Origin: Rotaria socialis | Lineage: Eukaryota > Rotifera > Eurotatoria > Philodinida > Philodinidae | Direction of reading: 5' to 3' | DNA: 64,000 bases | Assembly (NCBI GenBank): GCA_905331475.1 | Contig: CAJNYU010002349.1 | Location: 1-64,000, forward strand | Part shown: positions 1 through 10,996 of the stretch, in pieces | Position numbering within the stretch: position 1 is the first letter of the stretch | Layout: each line of letters opens with the position of its first letter | Made by a program: the position numbers and the translations under genes | Notes under the pieces: generated by a model | Seen by the model: only the letters and a program-made list of their open reading frames with translations | What the model was told of the DNA's origin: nothing | The model's database searches: none

Positions 1-1200
1 ATGTATCAATCTAAGAGAAAATAAATTTAATAATGTATTTGCATTTAATAAAATCAAACTTACTTTAAATCGTATCTTGGGGTTGCCACGAATGTAAAAA
101 ACTAAAAGGATATACGGTAAATTATGTATTCTCATTCCGTAAAGTGAAACTTACTTTAAATCACATACTACGAAAACGACGAATGAATAAATCTTAAAGG
201 AAATAAATAAAGCAATGTATTCTCATCTAGGAAAGTGAAACTTACTTTAAATTGTGCACCGCAAGAACGAAGAATGTATAAGTCTAAAAGNAAAACTGAA
301 AGGATATACGGTAAATTATGTATTCTCATTCAGTAAAGTGACACTTACTTTAAATCATATACTGCGAGAACGATGAATGCATAATTCTAAAAAAAAATAA
401 GTTAAATTATGTATTTTTTTATTTAATAATGTGACACTTATTTTTGATTGAAACTCTGATTACCATCAGGGTATAAATCTAAAAGGAAATAAGGTAAATT
501 ATGTATTTCCATTCAATAATGTGCAACTTACTTTGAATCGTATGTTGTGGTTACCATGAATGTATAAATCTAAAAGAAAAGAAATCAAATAATGTATTTT
601 TATTTAATATAGTGAAATTACTTGAAATTGTGATCTGAATAAATGCTGAAGTCAAAAATAAATAATTTCATTTTTATTGAATTAATTAAAACGTATTCTA
701 AATGGTGTTTCTCAAGAAATCTATGAATGTTGAACAAAGCAAGGAAAGAAATTATTTTCATTGAGTTAAGTTAAATTCACTTAAAATCATATATCTGAAA
801 TAATTGCTGAGCCTAAAGTGGAAAAAATAAGTAAATGTTTTTTTTTGTTAATAGAAAATAATACTTGTTTTAATTTTTGTGTCTTAATATATTGGTGAAT
901 CGACGACATTTAAATAAGTTGTTGTCGTGTAATAGAATGAGAATTTTTTTCAATTGCATTTCCTAATGTACACCTAAAGTGAAAATGAGATAAATAGAAA
1001 AAGCTTTGTATTTTTTAAACGAACTTTAAATTCTATTACTCTTTGGATGTATTGAATCTGAATGACAAGAAAGGAGTAAATTGGTTCTATTTAATAAGCT
1101 GAAAAGTTACTTTCAATCACGGATTTTCATGAATATAGGAATCTAAAATAAAATAAATGTAAAACTTTATTTCTTTTTTAAATTGAATGAATCCTACCTT
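1..1200 (-). repeat. Degenerate ~91-bp tandem satellite with intron-like units
   Basis: The motif TTACTTTAAAT recurs near 61, 151, 242, 345, 437, 528 and 617, a period of about 91 bp (one interval of ~103 contains an N). More diverged copies continue to about 1200, for example near 1033 and 1105. Read on the minus strand, a unit contains AAA|GTAAGTTT, a ~53-bp intron-like stretch ending CCTTTTAG or CCTTTAAG, then ~38 bp that look like an exon and end in GATTTAAA before the next GTAAG. No sustained reading frame runs through it. The array is cut by the window edge, so its full length is unknown. Confidence 0.8.
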
Positions 1201-1249
1201 GAATGATATATCTCGATGCATGCATAAATGTAAGACACATGGAAAAATA

Positions 1250-1904
1250 TTTTCTTAATAAGCATTGTCTTAAGAGTCATTATTAGAAAAGATGAATTTC
1301 TCCTCAGGTTTAACGCGAATGTAAATGTTTAGACAAAAAGTATAATATTAATACTAAAAGACATACATAGAAAATACAGTAATGCATGTAGGCGGGGAGA
1401 TATTGAAAACAAATGTAGTTCATGAAACAGGCTTGAGTCTATTCGAGCTCGTTTTGCAAGAAGTCTTGCCGAATTTTTTGTTGTTTTTCTTATAGATGTG
1501 GATGAAGATTGAGGTTATTCACATTTTCTTTTTATATGATAGCAGAAGCTTGTCTTTGCTGACGAAATTTTAATTTTCCCCTAATTCGTTTTTTTCCTTT
1601 AATTCATTTGTGAGAGTTATAAATATCTTGCTTGTTGCGTAATGTTTTTATCTCTACATAATTTGCGCTGATAACCGACGATGCACTGATTAGGACTCAC
1701 ATGTATCAAGTATTTTTAATTATAAAAAGAGCTGAAGCTAGTTCTGAGCGGCCACTGATAATCAATACAAAAGCAAAGTAATTTTGAGAAGAAATAGAAC
1801 TAAATATTCTATTGTGCAATCTCAGCGGATAATATTAAAACTAAATAGAGTTATGCACAGTTCTACTAGTGAATTGAGGAAACAATCGATTCTTTGGCGA
1901 TGTA
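1250..1904. other. AT-rich stretch, nothing recognised
   Basis: I see no convincing coding frame, RNA gene or terminal repeat here. A short minus-strand open frame at 1822-2028 lacks any family resemblance and runs into the motif cluster that follows. Confidence 0.4.
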
Positions 1905-2490
1905 TTACCCATTTTGCATAAAATGTGCTGAACACTTTGCTGGTGTACGGAACCATTAGTGGTTTCGTAGAGAACGTGAAAAACCTTTTAAGTATGCTAG
2001 TATCTATCAGAAGTTTTGTAAGATACATACAAAACCATCAACAGTTCCGTATAGAATATGCAACACTTATAGAGAGCCTATGAACCAATGAATAGGTTTG
2101 GTAAGAAGCGTACGAAACCTTAACTACTTTACGGAACCACCTTGCGTTTTATATACGGAGGACAAATCCTTCAAATGCTGTACGAAACTATTCATAGTTT
2201 TGTATAAACAATACAAAACTTTCTTTGCCCCTTTAAACCATGAATGATTTCGTAGGCATAATACAAAACCACTCAAGGTTCGGTGTGTGTTCTAAAAAAC
2301 CATGTATGCTTTTACGAAACTCGTATATGGTTTTGTTGGAAGTTTTCGAAATCCTTCCAAATCTACTGAACTTAAAATAGTTTTGCTTGAAAGAAACAGA
2401 ACGATTTTCATTCTGCTGAACCTAAAATCGTTCGGTATACAAATGCTGAACTCTTAAGGTTCAGTAGAGTACCATTTTTTTTAGAGTGTA
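1905..2490. repeat. Cluster of inverted AAACC/GGTTT motifs, possible subterminal repeats of a DNA transposon
   Basis: Roughly 15-20 copies of a short motif related to TACGAAACC occur in alternating orientation, often paired as AACCAT..ATGGTTT (for example 1949-1966, 2230-2290, 2305-2335). The block ends at about 2455-2490 with AAGGTTCAGTAGAGT followed by a T8 run and AGAGTG. A similar ending (AAGGTTCTGTATGAGT, T8, ACAGAGTA) occurs at 7670-7705 in the same orientation. Arrays of short motifs in both orientations next to a terminal CACT-type end are typical of CACTA/EnSpm transposons. No matching left end was found, so the assignment is inference. Confidence 0.45.
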
Positions 2491-2561
2491 CTTATTCGAC
2501 AAAATTTAGAAAATCTTGGTTACCCTATCTTGATTCATTAACTACACGTTTTCAATCATTA

Positions 2562-5500
2562 ATGGTACATCATTTGCCGCAAGTCGTGATTTCGAAAGTT
2601 CATTTTGTTACTGAATATTCTAGAGTAATTGGTGCAAATGGACCAGCAACTCATTTTTGGTGCATGCGATTTGAAGGCAAACATTTGTATTTCAAACAAT
2701 TAGCTATAAGATCGTTGAATTTCAAAAATCCAGCATTTACTCTTATCAAGCGACATCAACTTCGACAATGTCTTATGTTGTCCAACAAGAACTACTACAA
2801 TATATTTACTGAAACGATATCATTAAAAACTATAAAATACTCTCAGTTATCAATACCAGTTCAACGTTTGTTTAAACAGAATGATATTAATCAAACAATA
2901 TTTGATGAATGTAAAAGAATCCATTATAAAAATGTTGTGATAATGAAGCAATCAGTATTCATTGAAAAATTACTTTATGTAGAAGAAGAACCACGCTTTG
3001 TTTATATCTTGCACCTCTTGAACATACAAAACACTTGGAAAGCAGTTGTTGAACATTTGCAAGTAGTAGGATTCAATGAGAAGATCTGGTCTTATGAGGT
3101 CGAGTTTCGTGGAACATTAGATTTATTAGACTTTGATAAATTTTTGTGCATTTTACCTCATGGACTTGATATTTACTATGTCCGAGGTTCTGCTTATGTT
3201 AACGTTTTACCTCGTTTGACGATTTGATATTATTAAGAGGATATTTTATTGTTTGTTTTTTAATTACATCTACTTCGTTTGTCTGTTTTGTTTTCAGGAA
3301 TAATCCAGAATTTTCATTGTTTCTCATCGATAAGCCGTTTCATACTATTTTACCGATATTTTCCTTTGATTATTGTTTAGAAGAAGAAATCGATGGAAGT
3401 ATGTTGGCGAAGTTGCCATTTGATGAATTACGTGTATTATTTCCAAAATTAAAAGATCGAGTATTATTTACTGAAAAGCTTGATTTGTTGATAAAAGGAA
3501 GCAACAGCATTGAAAATGAACAATTAGAATCAGAAAGTGCTTTAAATGCATGTAGCAAACAAACATTTGATAAATGTACTGCATCACAAACAACAGCTTC
3601 AACAAAAGATTCGCTCGATGATCCATTGCTATCTAGTAATGATAGGAGTAATGATACATTTGACACAACATCAAATGTGGATGACAAAACAAATGAAGAT
3701 GAAAATGATGGTTCCGAAGAATTGCAACAGAATTTGCCGTTAGATTTTACATTGGTATCATTACCAGAAGAATTAGAAGAGATTATTAATGAAAACGAGC
3801 TAATAAAACTACGTGGACATACAAATCATAGACGAATATTGCTCAACTTCGTATTTAAAGTTGTTTTTAATACTTATAATATATTGTATAGAATAGTATA
3901 AAAGCCTTGTGCAGATTTTAAGGTAAATTTTGTTTATTTTCGTTCTAGGTATCCAAAAGCACATGATTACTTTTTAATTACACACGCTTTGCTTAAAGCA
4001 TTAAAAATTCCAACGACAGATACAAACGCAGCAGTAAAAAGAAGAATTTTTCTTATTAATTTAATCTCCAGGACAAATTATTTATAGAATGAATGGCACG
4101 AAGCGATTAAACAAAAGTTTAAAAATGAACGTCGTCTTTTACAAAAAATATCTCCGATGGTTCAAGGAAAAAAGGAAAAGTTTGGTAAAGGTTCTGGCCG
4201 TTCTGCAAAAAAAAGCGAAGTTTTGTCTGCTGAGAGAAAACATGAAAACATGGTTAGTTAACTTTTACTTCCAAAGTCTGCATACAAAATATCGATGTTA
4301 ATTGTTTTAGATTTATGTTAGTACGATTATGGATGAATGTGATATTGAGCAATTAGTTACGACAATGAAAGAAGGTATTCGAAATGGAACAATACATAGC
4401 GATACATTGAATACCTTATGGAAGAAAACATTCGGTTATCGTCGATTGTTTATTCGTTCGCATACAACCAATGAAATATTGGAAAAGTTTCCCGGTTATT
4501 CATATCCATGCCTGGTAAATCTGTTTAGAAATTAGCATGCATCTGTCTTATATTTTTGTTTTCTTGGTTTTGAACTGATGACTCTTTTATTTATCTTAGA
4601 TGTTTGAAGAAGTAAAAATGATTGAAAATGTTGATATTGAAAATAATGTGTCTAAATTATTACCACGGTTATTTGATAAATTACCAAATAATTCATTATT
4701 TATAATGGGTGAGTGAGACGTAAAAGTTGAAAACGTTAACTAAGTTGTTGTCCTATTAATTACATCGAAAAAAAGATTTTCAGACCTTGAAATTCTTTTT
4801 TTTCAAGAGAACCTTGATCAATTACTTTTTGTCTCCAATTTTATTTTTCACTTTGATGAATGTTATGTGATTTATCTGAGAAAAGTTGAAACAATAGCAC
4901 TAGGGCTAGAGAATAAAAATAAAATGGGAATGCTATTATTTATTTAAAGCATTTCTTTTTCTTTCTTTTAACATTCATTTTGATATTTGTGACAATCGTT
5001 TACTCTAAAGCTCTAATCACGTGATCTTTGTGGTGAGTCGATTCATTTAATATAGTCAAATGTAAACTTACGTTTTATTGTGCTTTAAAGTCCTTATATC
5101 CTTTACAGAATATACTTTTTCAAACTTCACACTTTTATTCTATGTAGATTTGCTGCCAATTCGTATAATAAAGCTATTATGCAAACAATTCCATCAATCA
5201 GTCAGTCACATCTTAGTCGATAATGTAAGATTTTATTTTTGAATAAAACTAGCAATCTCTTTTTTCATCTATTTCATTTAGGAGCCCCTTGTTCCAACAC
5301 CTTGCATTAAAGTATCCAATGAAAATTTTGAATTATATCTTGATTGGCAAGTTGTCGCAGAAACAAGAAATCCTACAACAGCATTATCATTATTATTATC
5401 ATTGTACAATGTATTTGAAGTTAAATTTGCTAAAAACAACCATACTTCTCGTTTATTAAATGGTGTTTTTTTCCAAAATGGAGAAGATCTTGGAAAAAAT

Positions 5501-5629
5501 TTACGAATTCTTTTAAATTCGTGGCATTTCACATTTGAAGACCGTATAAAAAAATTACAAATTCAAACAACAAATACAATCGCCTATGTTGATAAACGAA
5601 CAACATCAGAATTACAGCTTCATCCTTAA
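2562..5629 (+). CDS. SAM-like protein of the transposon-associated SAMD3-like type, multi-exon
   Basis: Several exons on the plus strand give one coherent protein. The first part has the signature KVHFVTEY..GPATHFWCMRFEGKH..FKQLA..NFKN..LIKRHQLR, which I recognise from large uncharacterised proteins scattered through fish and invertebrate genomes. After an intron near 3198-3298 comes a SAM-like helix region (LEEEIDGSMLAKLPFDELRVL) and an acidic Ser/Thr linker. Then follow YPKAHDYFLITHALLKAL and, after the intron at 4030-4087, a basic stretch (WHEAIKQKFKNERR). The C-terminal part (4329-5629) matches the C-terminal region of SAMD3-like proteins (GYRRLFIRSHT.. EILEKFPGY, then LVPTPCIKV). The frame is open upstream of the first ATG back to about 2490, so the N-terminus is probably truncated. 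Exact splice sites around 3851-3949 are unresolved. It stops at a TAA at 5627, but the same frame stays open beyond it. It may belong to a DNA transposon and may be decaying. Confidence 0.55.
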
Positions 5630-6034
5630 ACAATAACGACAAAAACTGTTCATTCACCCACAAGATCAAATATTGAAGGAGAGGAATCATCTCAATCACC
5701 TCAATCAATGGCATTAATAATAGATGAACAAGAAGAACAATTGCACGATTATTCATTAATACAAATTGATGAACCTGAGCAAATTGATGTTCCTATTGAA
5801 ACAATACCACCACCGCCAAAACATCCAGTAAACGAACCAACACCAAATACAAAAACGAAATCAAATGATTCATCGGGCATAAAACATACAGTATTGAAAG
5901 ATGTAACTAACGGTGAAGCATCAACTGCACCAGTTAAAAGCAGAAAACGAAAAGTTGCATCATTACCAGAAGCAAAAAAAGTATCATCACGTCTAGCAGC
6001 TAAAAGAAGTCGAAAGGGCGTTTCTTCTTTTTAA
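5630..6034 (+). other. In-frame continuation of the SAM-like gene behind a TAA stop, with a basic tail
   Basis: The frame of the upstream exon stays open for about 135 codons after the TAA at 5627-5629. It encodes an acidic, Pro-rich stretch (DEPEQIDVPIETIPPPP) followed by a strongly basic end with nuclear-localisation-like clusters (KSRKRK, AAKRSRKG). An internal ATG at 5708 could start a separate 108-residue protein. The simpler reading is that the TAA is a recent nonsense mutation or sequence error and that this is the true C-terminus of the upstream protein. Confidence 0.5.
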
Positions 6035-6489
6035 TTTTAATTCCGAGAACTTTCCTTTCAAATAGTTCTCTTTCTTTATTCTTCTTATCATTCTTATTAA
6101 TCTTTCATATACACAGAAACCTGACTTACACGTTAAAAACTATGCTGATATTTTGTTACTTTTTAAATTTCATGCATCACTAACCACCTGACGAATGCTT
6201 GTAATAGATACTGTCATGCAGTGATATCCTTTTGAGCGCGGTGAAATTATAACCTTTTAAAAATTTTATTATATATTTTCCAAAAAGAAAAAGACAATAA
6301 AAAAAACATATTTGACATTCCACATATATTCATTCTATATCATCTAGGAAATGCTTACCATGCTCCTTATGCACTCCAACAAAAAATTCGCTATTTTCAG
6401 ATACTTATCCGCACGAAGTATACTTTCCACCAAATCAGTTCTACCATCAATTTTTCACTCCTCACACACTGATCTTGATCTTTATTCGT
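6035..6489. other. 3' flank of the SAM-like gene, nothing recognised
   Basis: AT-rich sequence with no coding frame that I can support. It separates the SAM-like gene from the tandem array. Confidence 0.4.
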
Positions 6490-7130
6490 TTATTTTCCAA
6501 GATATATCAAGGTACAGCTTTATTTTCAATGAAAAACGATTTCGTCTTTTTCTTCATGTTTAGATCGATCCATCATACGAAACTATATTTTGACTCAAGA
6601 TTTTATGCATAAACAATGAAAAGTAAGTCTACCTTTCAATCATAAATAATTTCCTCTTTTTCTTTTCCTTCATATTTAGGTCCATTGATAACTCAAAAAA
6701 ATATTTCCATTCTAAATTTTATTCATAATAAATGAAAGTAAAATTTATTTTCAATCACAAATAATTTCCCATTTTTCTTTTTCTTCATGGTTAGGTCCAT
6801 TCGTAATACAAAAAACAACTTTTTATTGATAGTTTTATGCATAAACAATGAAACGTAAGCTTTATTTTCAATGATAAACAATTTCCTCTTTTCCTTTTGT
6901 TTTGGTTCATTCATAATTCAAAAGAATATTTCTATTCTAAATTTTGCTGATAAACAACTGAAAGTAAGTTTTATTTTCAATGATAAACGATCTCTTTTGT
7001 TCATTTTTAGATTCATGGGTAATTCAAAGAAATATTTCTATTCACGATTTCATTCTTGAACAACTGAAAGTAAGATTTATTTTCAATCATAAACCATTCC
7101 CTGTTTTTCTTTTTCTTGATTGTTAAGTCG
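6490..7130 (+). repeat. ~108-120-bp tandem array with intron-like units
   Basis: The segment TTTCAAT(G/C)AT/A-A recurs near 6522, 6635, 6745, 6865, 6975 and 7080. Within each unit a donor-like GTAAG (7061 region: GAAAGTAAG) is followed after about 45-55 bp by a pyrimidine-rich acceptor-like end (TTCATTTTTAG, TTCATATTTAG, CATGGTTAG). About 55-65 bp then lead to the next GTAAG. The exon-like part is conserved in length but not in reading frame. The short open frames here (6723-6914 minus, 6871-7059 plus) are repeat-derived. Confidence 0.75.
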
Positions 7131-8275
7131 ATTGATAATTTAAGAATAAGTTTTTATCTGAATAATGGATAGTTGCAAGTTCGGTTGGGTTTTGGCCCAC
7201 GCAGGTTGAAAAGGTGAAAGTGAATTTTATTTTAATGGTGAATAAAGGCGTCGTTTAGATTAATGCGCATTTGAAATTGAAGACTGAAGTTCTGGTCAGT
7301 TGATGAGCAACTGCTTTTTCTATCAGTTTAGGTTCAAGGCTGTCGACGATAGGAAGTAGTTTGTTCATCTTTGTTGGTCTTCCGCGAAATGTTGGGAGCA
7401 CTCATGGTAAAAGAGGGCTTAGGATGTTGTTGGCGGCTGTTGTAGTTGTCGAACTCGTTGAGAAGAGTTCGATTTGACTACTGCTGTGAGCTCAATTCGT
7501 AAATGAAACGTTCATGGTATGAAGAGAAATGGATAGAACTTTTTGAAGCTATCGCTCTTGTTTTGCTTGAACCTTTTTTTGCAGGAGAAGAGATGGTGCG
7601 AGGTAAAACCATAATATGCTGAAACCAGAAAAGGTTCTGAAAACGGTACCCAAATCTTGAACCCTTTAAGGTTCTGTATGAGTCGGTTTTTTTTACAGAG
7701 TAGTTTTTTTTTTATAAATCTGTTTAAGGAAATTTTTTTTCTTTGTGATTGTGCTTATTATTATTTTTGATGAAGAAGATGACGAGTTTTGGTAGGAAAG
7801 ATATTAAGATATTGTATTTGTATTAATATAATAAAAAATACTTTTTCTTTCACATATAAATCTCTAACAAACGGAAAGTCGATAGGAATAAGAAATAGTA
7901 CCAACCGACTAACTTTGGCGTGTGTCGTTGGTATTTCTAAGGAAATAATTCGCATTGAAGTGCCTAGTTTCGTCGAATTGATGCTTCAAGCACTGCTTTA
8001 TTCATTTCAAGTCTTTCTGGAACATAAATCAATGATAAAATTTATTTTATATATACGGATCAGTATATGAGGTGTCTCTTTAGACGATGCTATGTATCTC
8101 TTTGCCTCGAAGTCAATTTAAGATGTTGATTGCGCAAGCAAAGTGTTTCAATATTTTTAATTGACGAAAACAATTGAAGCATAGTTTCAATCAATACACA
8201 ACTATCAGCGATCTTGATTATTTCGAAACTTAGTATCAGATTATAAAATATATTTAAAATGTATAAAAATTGTAC
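7131..8275. other. No gene recognised; transposon-end-like sequence at 7640-7705
   Basis: The stretch 7640-7705 has AACC/GGTTC motifs and ends in a T8 run plus ACAGAGTA, like the boundary at 2455-2490. A plus-strand frame at 7789-8070 encodes 93 residues without family resemblance; I do not call it a gene. Confidence 0.4.
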
Positions 8276-8283
8276 ATGTGAAG

Positions 8284-8409
8284 TAGGGGTGTCACATTTA
8301 AATTTAAAAAAAATTATTAAATCGAGAAATAAATTTTCAAAAATTTAATTTAAATTAACTTTTCACGAAGTTAAATTTAAATTAAATAAAATGTAAATTG
8401 ACACCCCTA
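8284..8409. mobile_element. hAT-type MITE, 126 bp, with perfect 8-bp target-site duplication
   Basis: The element starts TAGGGGTGTCA and ends with its reverse complement TGACACCCCTA. It is flanked on both sides by ATGTGAAG (8276-8283 and 8410-8417). An 8-bp duplication together with TAGGGGTG ends is the signature of the hAT superfamily. The interior is almost pure A/T built on TTTAAATTTAA and partly palindromic, with no coding capacity. The perfect duplication indicates a recent insertion. Confidence 0.9.
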
Positions 8410-8524
8410 ATGTGAAGTGTCTATATTTAATGAGATTCAAGATGATTAACTAAACCTGACATAAATGAATATAATTTTTTTTAACTCAAAGAATATCTTA
8501 ACTATTCCATAAAAAATAATTTGT

Positions 8525-9415
8525 TCAATTTTGGGGTTGACATGTTTCAGAATCATAAGGAATATAATGACGATTAAGAAAAAATTCTAGAATTAAATTG
8601 GTTCTATATTTTATTGTTTTAGTATTAGCCCATTCCATCATAATAAATGGAATATTTATTTGTTTAAACATCAATTCACCTGTTTGAAATAAAAAATGTT
8701 CAGAAGTTTCAATATCAATTTTAATAATAGCATTACTAATCTTTCTTTGATTAACAATCGGTAATAAATCATCAAAACGCATTGTTTTAATAATAAATGG
8801 ATCTTGATCCTTTTTCGGTACTTCATTGGTTAATTTTTATGAACCAATATTATTTTTAATATTAGCTCGAAGAGATAAATAAACATCTGATTTATTATAA
8901 AGTACACGAGGAATAAGTTCAACTTGTTTTTGAACATTTTCAAGTTGAATCTATCGACGAATTCGTTCAATATTTGGACGAAAGCATTCAATTGATATTA
9001 TATTTGAACAACCTAATGATGCTGCATACATTGTATATTTACCTAGATTTGCACCAATATCAATAAATGAATATTGTTTATAAGTTGAGAGTATACGAAT
9101 AAAACGTGTTACTAAATGTTCTTCCCAAATCCCATGTGATACTAAATGACCACTAACATCTCGATCTTTTTGTATTTCATGAACACAAACAGTTGTACGA
9201 TATTTATCTAATAATAATTTTGTTTTAACACATTTGAATGATTCACTTGTTAATATATTTAGATCAACATGATCATTAAAACTTGTTTTCCATGAAATAA
9301 ATATTTTAGAAGAATAAGAATTAATAAATGAAAATAAAAATGAATTTTTAAAAACATATACACTTATCAATAATACACATAATGCACGATGCAAAAGTCT
9401 TTGGAAGAATGTCAA
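8525..9415 (-). pseudogene. FkbM-family methyltransferase, broken by two in-frame stops
   Basis: One minus-strand frame holds a whole FkbM-type (Methyltransf_21) protein interrupted by TAG at 8951-8953 and TAA at 8837-8839. It begins with a hydrophobic anchor (ALCVLLISVYVF) typical of membrane-tethered Golgi-type enzymes. The SAM-binding loop FIDIGANLGKYTMYAASLG is intact and is followed by IECFRPNIERIRR and the first stop. The later FkbM motifs are also in frame: AIIKIDIETSEHFLF and PFIMMEWA. Both stops are single-base nonsense changes with no frameshift, so decay is recent or the sequence has errors. The first ~12 codons lie inside the left arm of the foldback at 9381-10332, so the original 5' end and promoter may be missing or rearranged. 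FkbM genes in bdelloids are generally thought to be of non-metazoan origin; that is background, not shown here. Confidence 0.8.
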
Positions 9416-10332
9416 ACCCTGTTAGGCCATATTGCCAACTTCTGAACCAATCAATTTTTTTTATTAGAAAGAGCAATGTCTGAGCTATAAATTTTGTAGC
9501 AGACATATTGTTCCAAAACGAATCTGAGATGGAAGAAAAGCAAACAACTAAACACCTCTAAAAAGGTTCTGGCAACTTCACCATCGAGCAGCATAATTTT
9601 CTATGTTCTGTTAGTTTTTTTCAAATTAGAAGAGGAATGAGAAAGCCTGTTCAGTGATGATTTTTGTAGTACAAAGAGTGCGCTTTCTAATGGTGTATTG
9701 GAAGTTAAATTTATTTCTGATCTTTATATCAATAAAAAGCTTCTTCTGGAAGAGACTGAGTATTGTGGTCGTTCCCACTACTTGACTGTTTTACAACGAT
9801 AAAAAATACTTTTTGAATACATTTTTTTCTTGCAAAATTCTACAATTAGATATATTTCGACCGAACAACGCGAAAAGAATTCAGTTCATGAATGATTTCT
9901 GAAGATGATGCCTGCTATTTTTTTAAACTGTTGGTTCTTCCAAAAGGCGCAGTTTTTCAAAAATTTCGTGTTTTAAACTGTTTTGATTAAAGCGTCCAAA
10001 ATGGATCAAAAAAATTCTCAAAACTGATATCGATAGATTTTTTGATACGCTACATGTTGGTGTATTTTTTCTTCAAAATTGATCTATGTAGCTTAAAATA
10101 ATTGTGAAATACAGACTTTTCAAGTTGAAAAAGCGTTGCAAGAACTTTTTTAGGTGTGTTTGGTTTTTAGCTTTCCCTCCATCTCAGATTCGTTCTGGAA
10201 AAATAAGTCTGATACAAAATTTATAGTTCAGACATTGCACTTTCTAATAAAAAAAAATTTGATTGGTTCAGAAGTTAACAATATGGTCTAACAGGGTTTG
10301 ATATTTTTCCAAAGACTTTTGCATCGTGCATT
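9381..10332. mobile_element. Foldback element, ~950 bp with ~200-bp inverted arms
   Basis: The left arm (9381-~9580) and right arm (~10125-10332) are reverse complements with scattered differences. Shared features include GCACGATGCAAAAGTCTTTGG, AAACCCTGTTAG, ACTTCTGAACCAATCAA, AATCTGAGATGGA and CACCT..AAAAA.GTTCT. The ~550-bp centre shows no coding frame. The left arm contains the start of the methyltransferase pseudogene. It could be a nonautonomous transposon, or an inverted duplication that picked up the gene's 5' end. No clear target-site duplication was found. Confidence 0.8.
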
Positions 10333-10996
10333 ATTATTAGACAAAAGTAACGAAATTTTCCTGTTTTATTCATCTAAAAATAAATGAATACATCAATAAG
10401 GAAAGATTCACATGGGTTTTAAATCGAAGCAAACGAATAAACATATTATTTTACGTAAGATAAAATAGTTTTATCCGACAGTAATATTCTATACTGAGGA
10501 TTAATTAAGGTTTTTTCTTCACAACATATCACATGAAAACAAATATCGAATTTCTAGAATAGGAAGAACATTAACAAAATTCTCATACAAAATAAGAATA
10601 TAAAATTATATTAGTAAATTCAAGGAAAGATCGCATCTTCTTTTTGGAACCGCTTTTCATTTCTTTCCCAGGGAAGACCAATAAAAACCGAGTTTATACC
10701 AATTGAAAGACCGCCAAAACATGATTTTTGATCATGAGTGTTCAGTTCTCTTTTCGATGATATAGATCTAACATTTACATATCAATACTATAAATGAAAG
10801 TCTAACATTTATTTTGATAAAATTGCATACGACTGAAAAATGTGTCTGATGATAGTAGAACCTTCCTCAGTGGAATAATAAAGGGTGCTCCTTAAGTTCT
10901 GATCCATCGTGCAACATTTGTTTTTTTATATATTGGTCGGACCAAAAGAGTTTATATTTGTAGTGTGTATACTACTAGTCTAGTTCTACTTTATAC
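10333..10996. other. No gene recognised
   Basis: AT-rich intergenic sequence between two inverted-repeat elements, with no supported frame on either strand. Confidence 0.4.

Noticed and set aside
1..640. CRISPR-like array of regularly spaced repeats
   Set aside because: Both 'repeat' and 'spacer' parts are similar between units, so it is an ordinary tandem satellite, and the genome is eukaryotic.
6723..7059. Short frames within array 2
   Set aside because: They follow the tandem repeat units and change frame from unit to unit.
7789..8070. 93-codon plus-strand frame
   Set aside because: Hydrophobic AT-driven composition and no partner exons or family resemblance.
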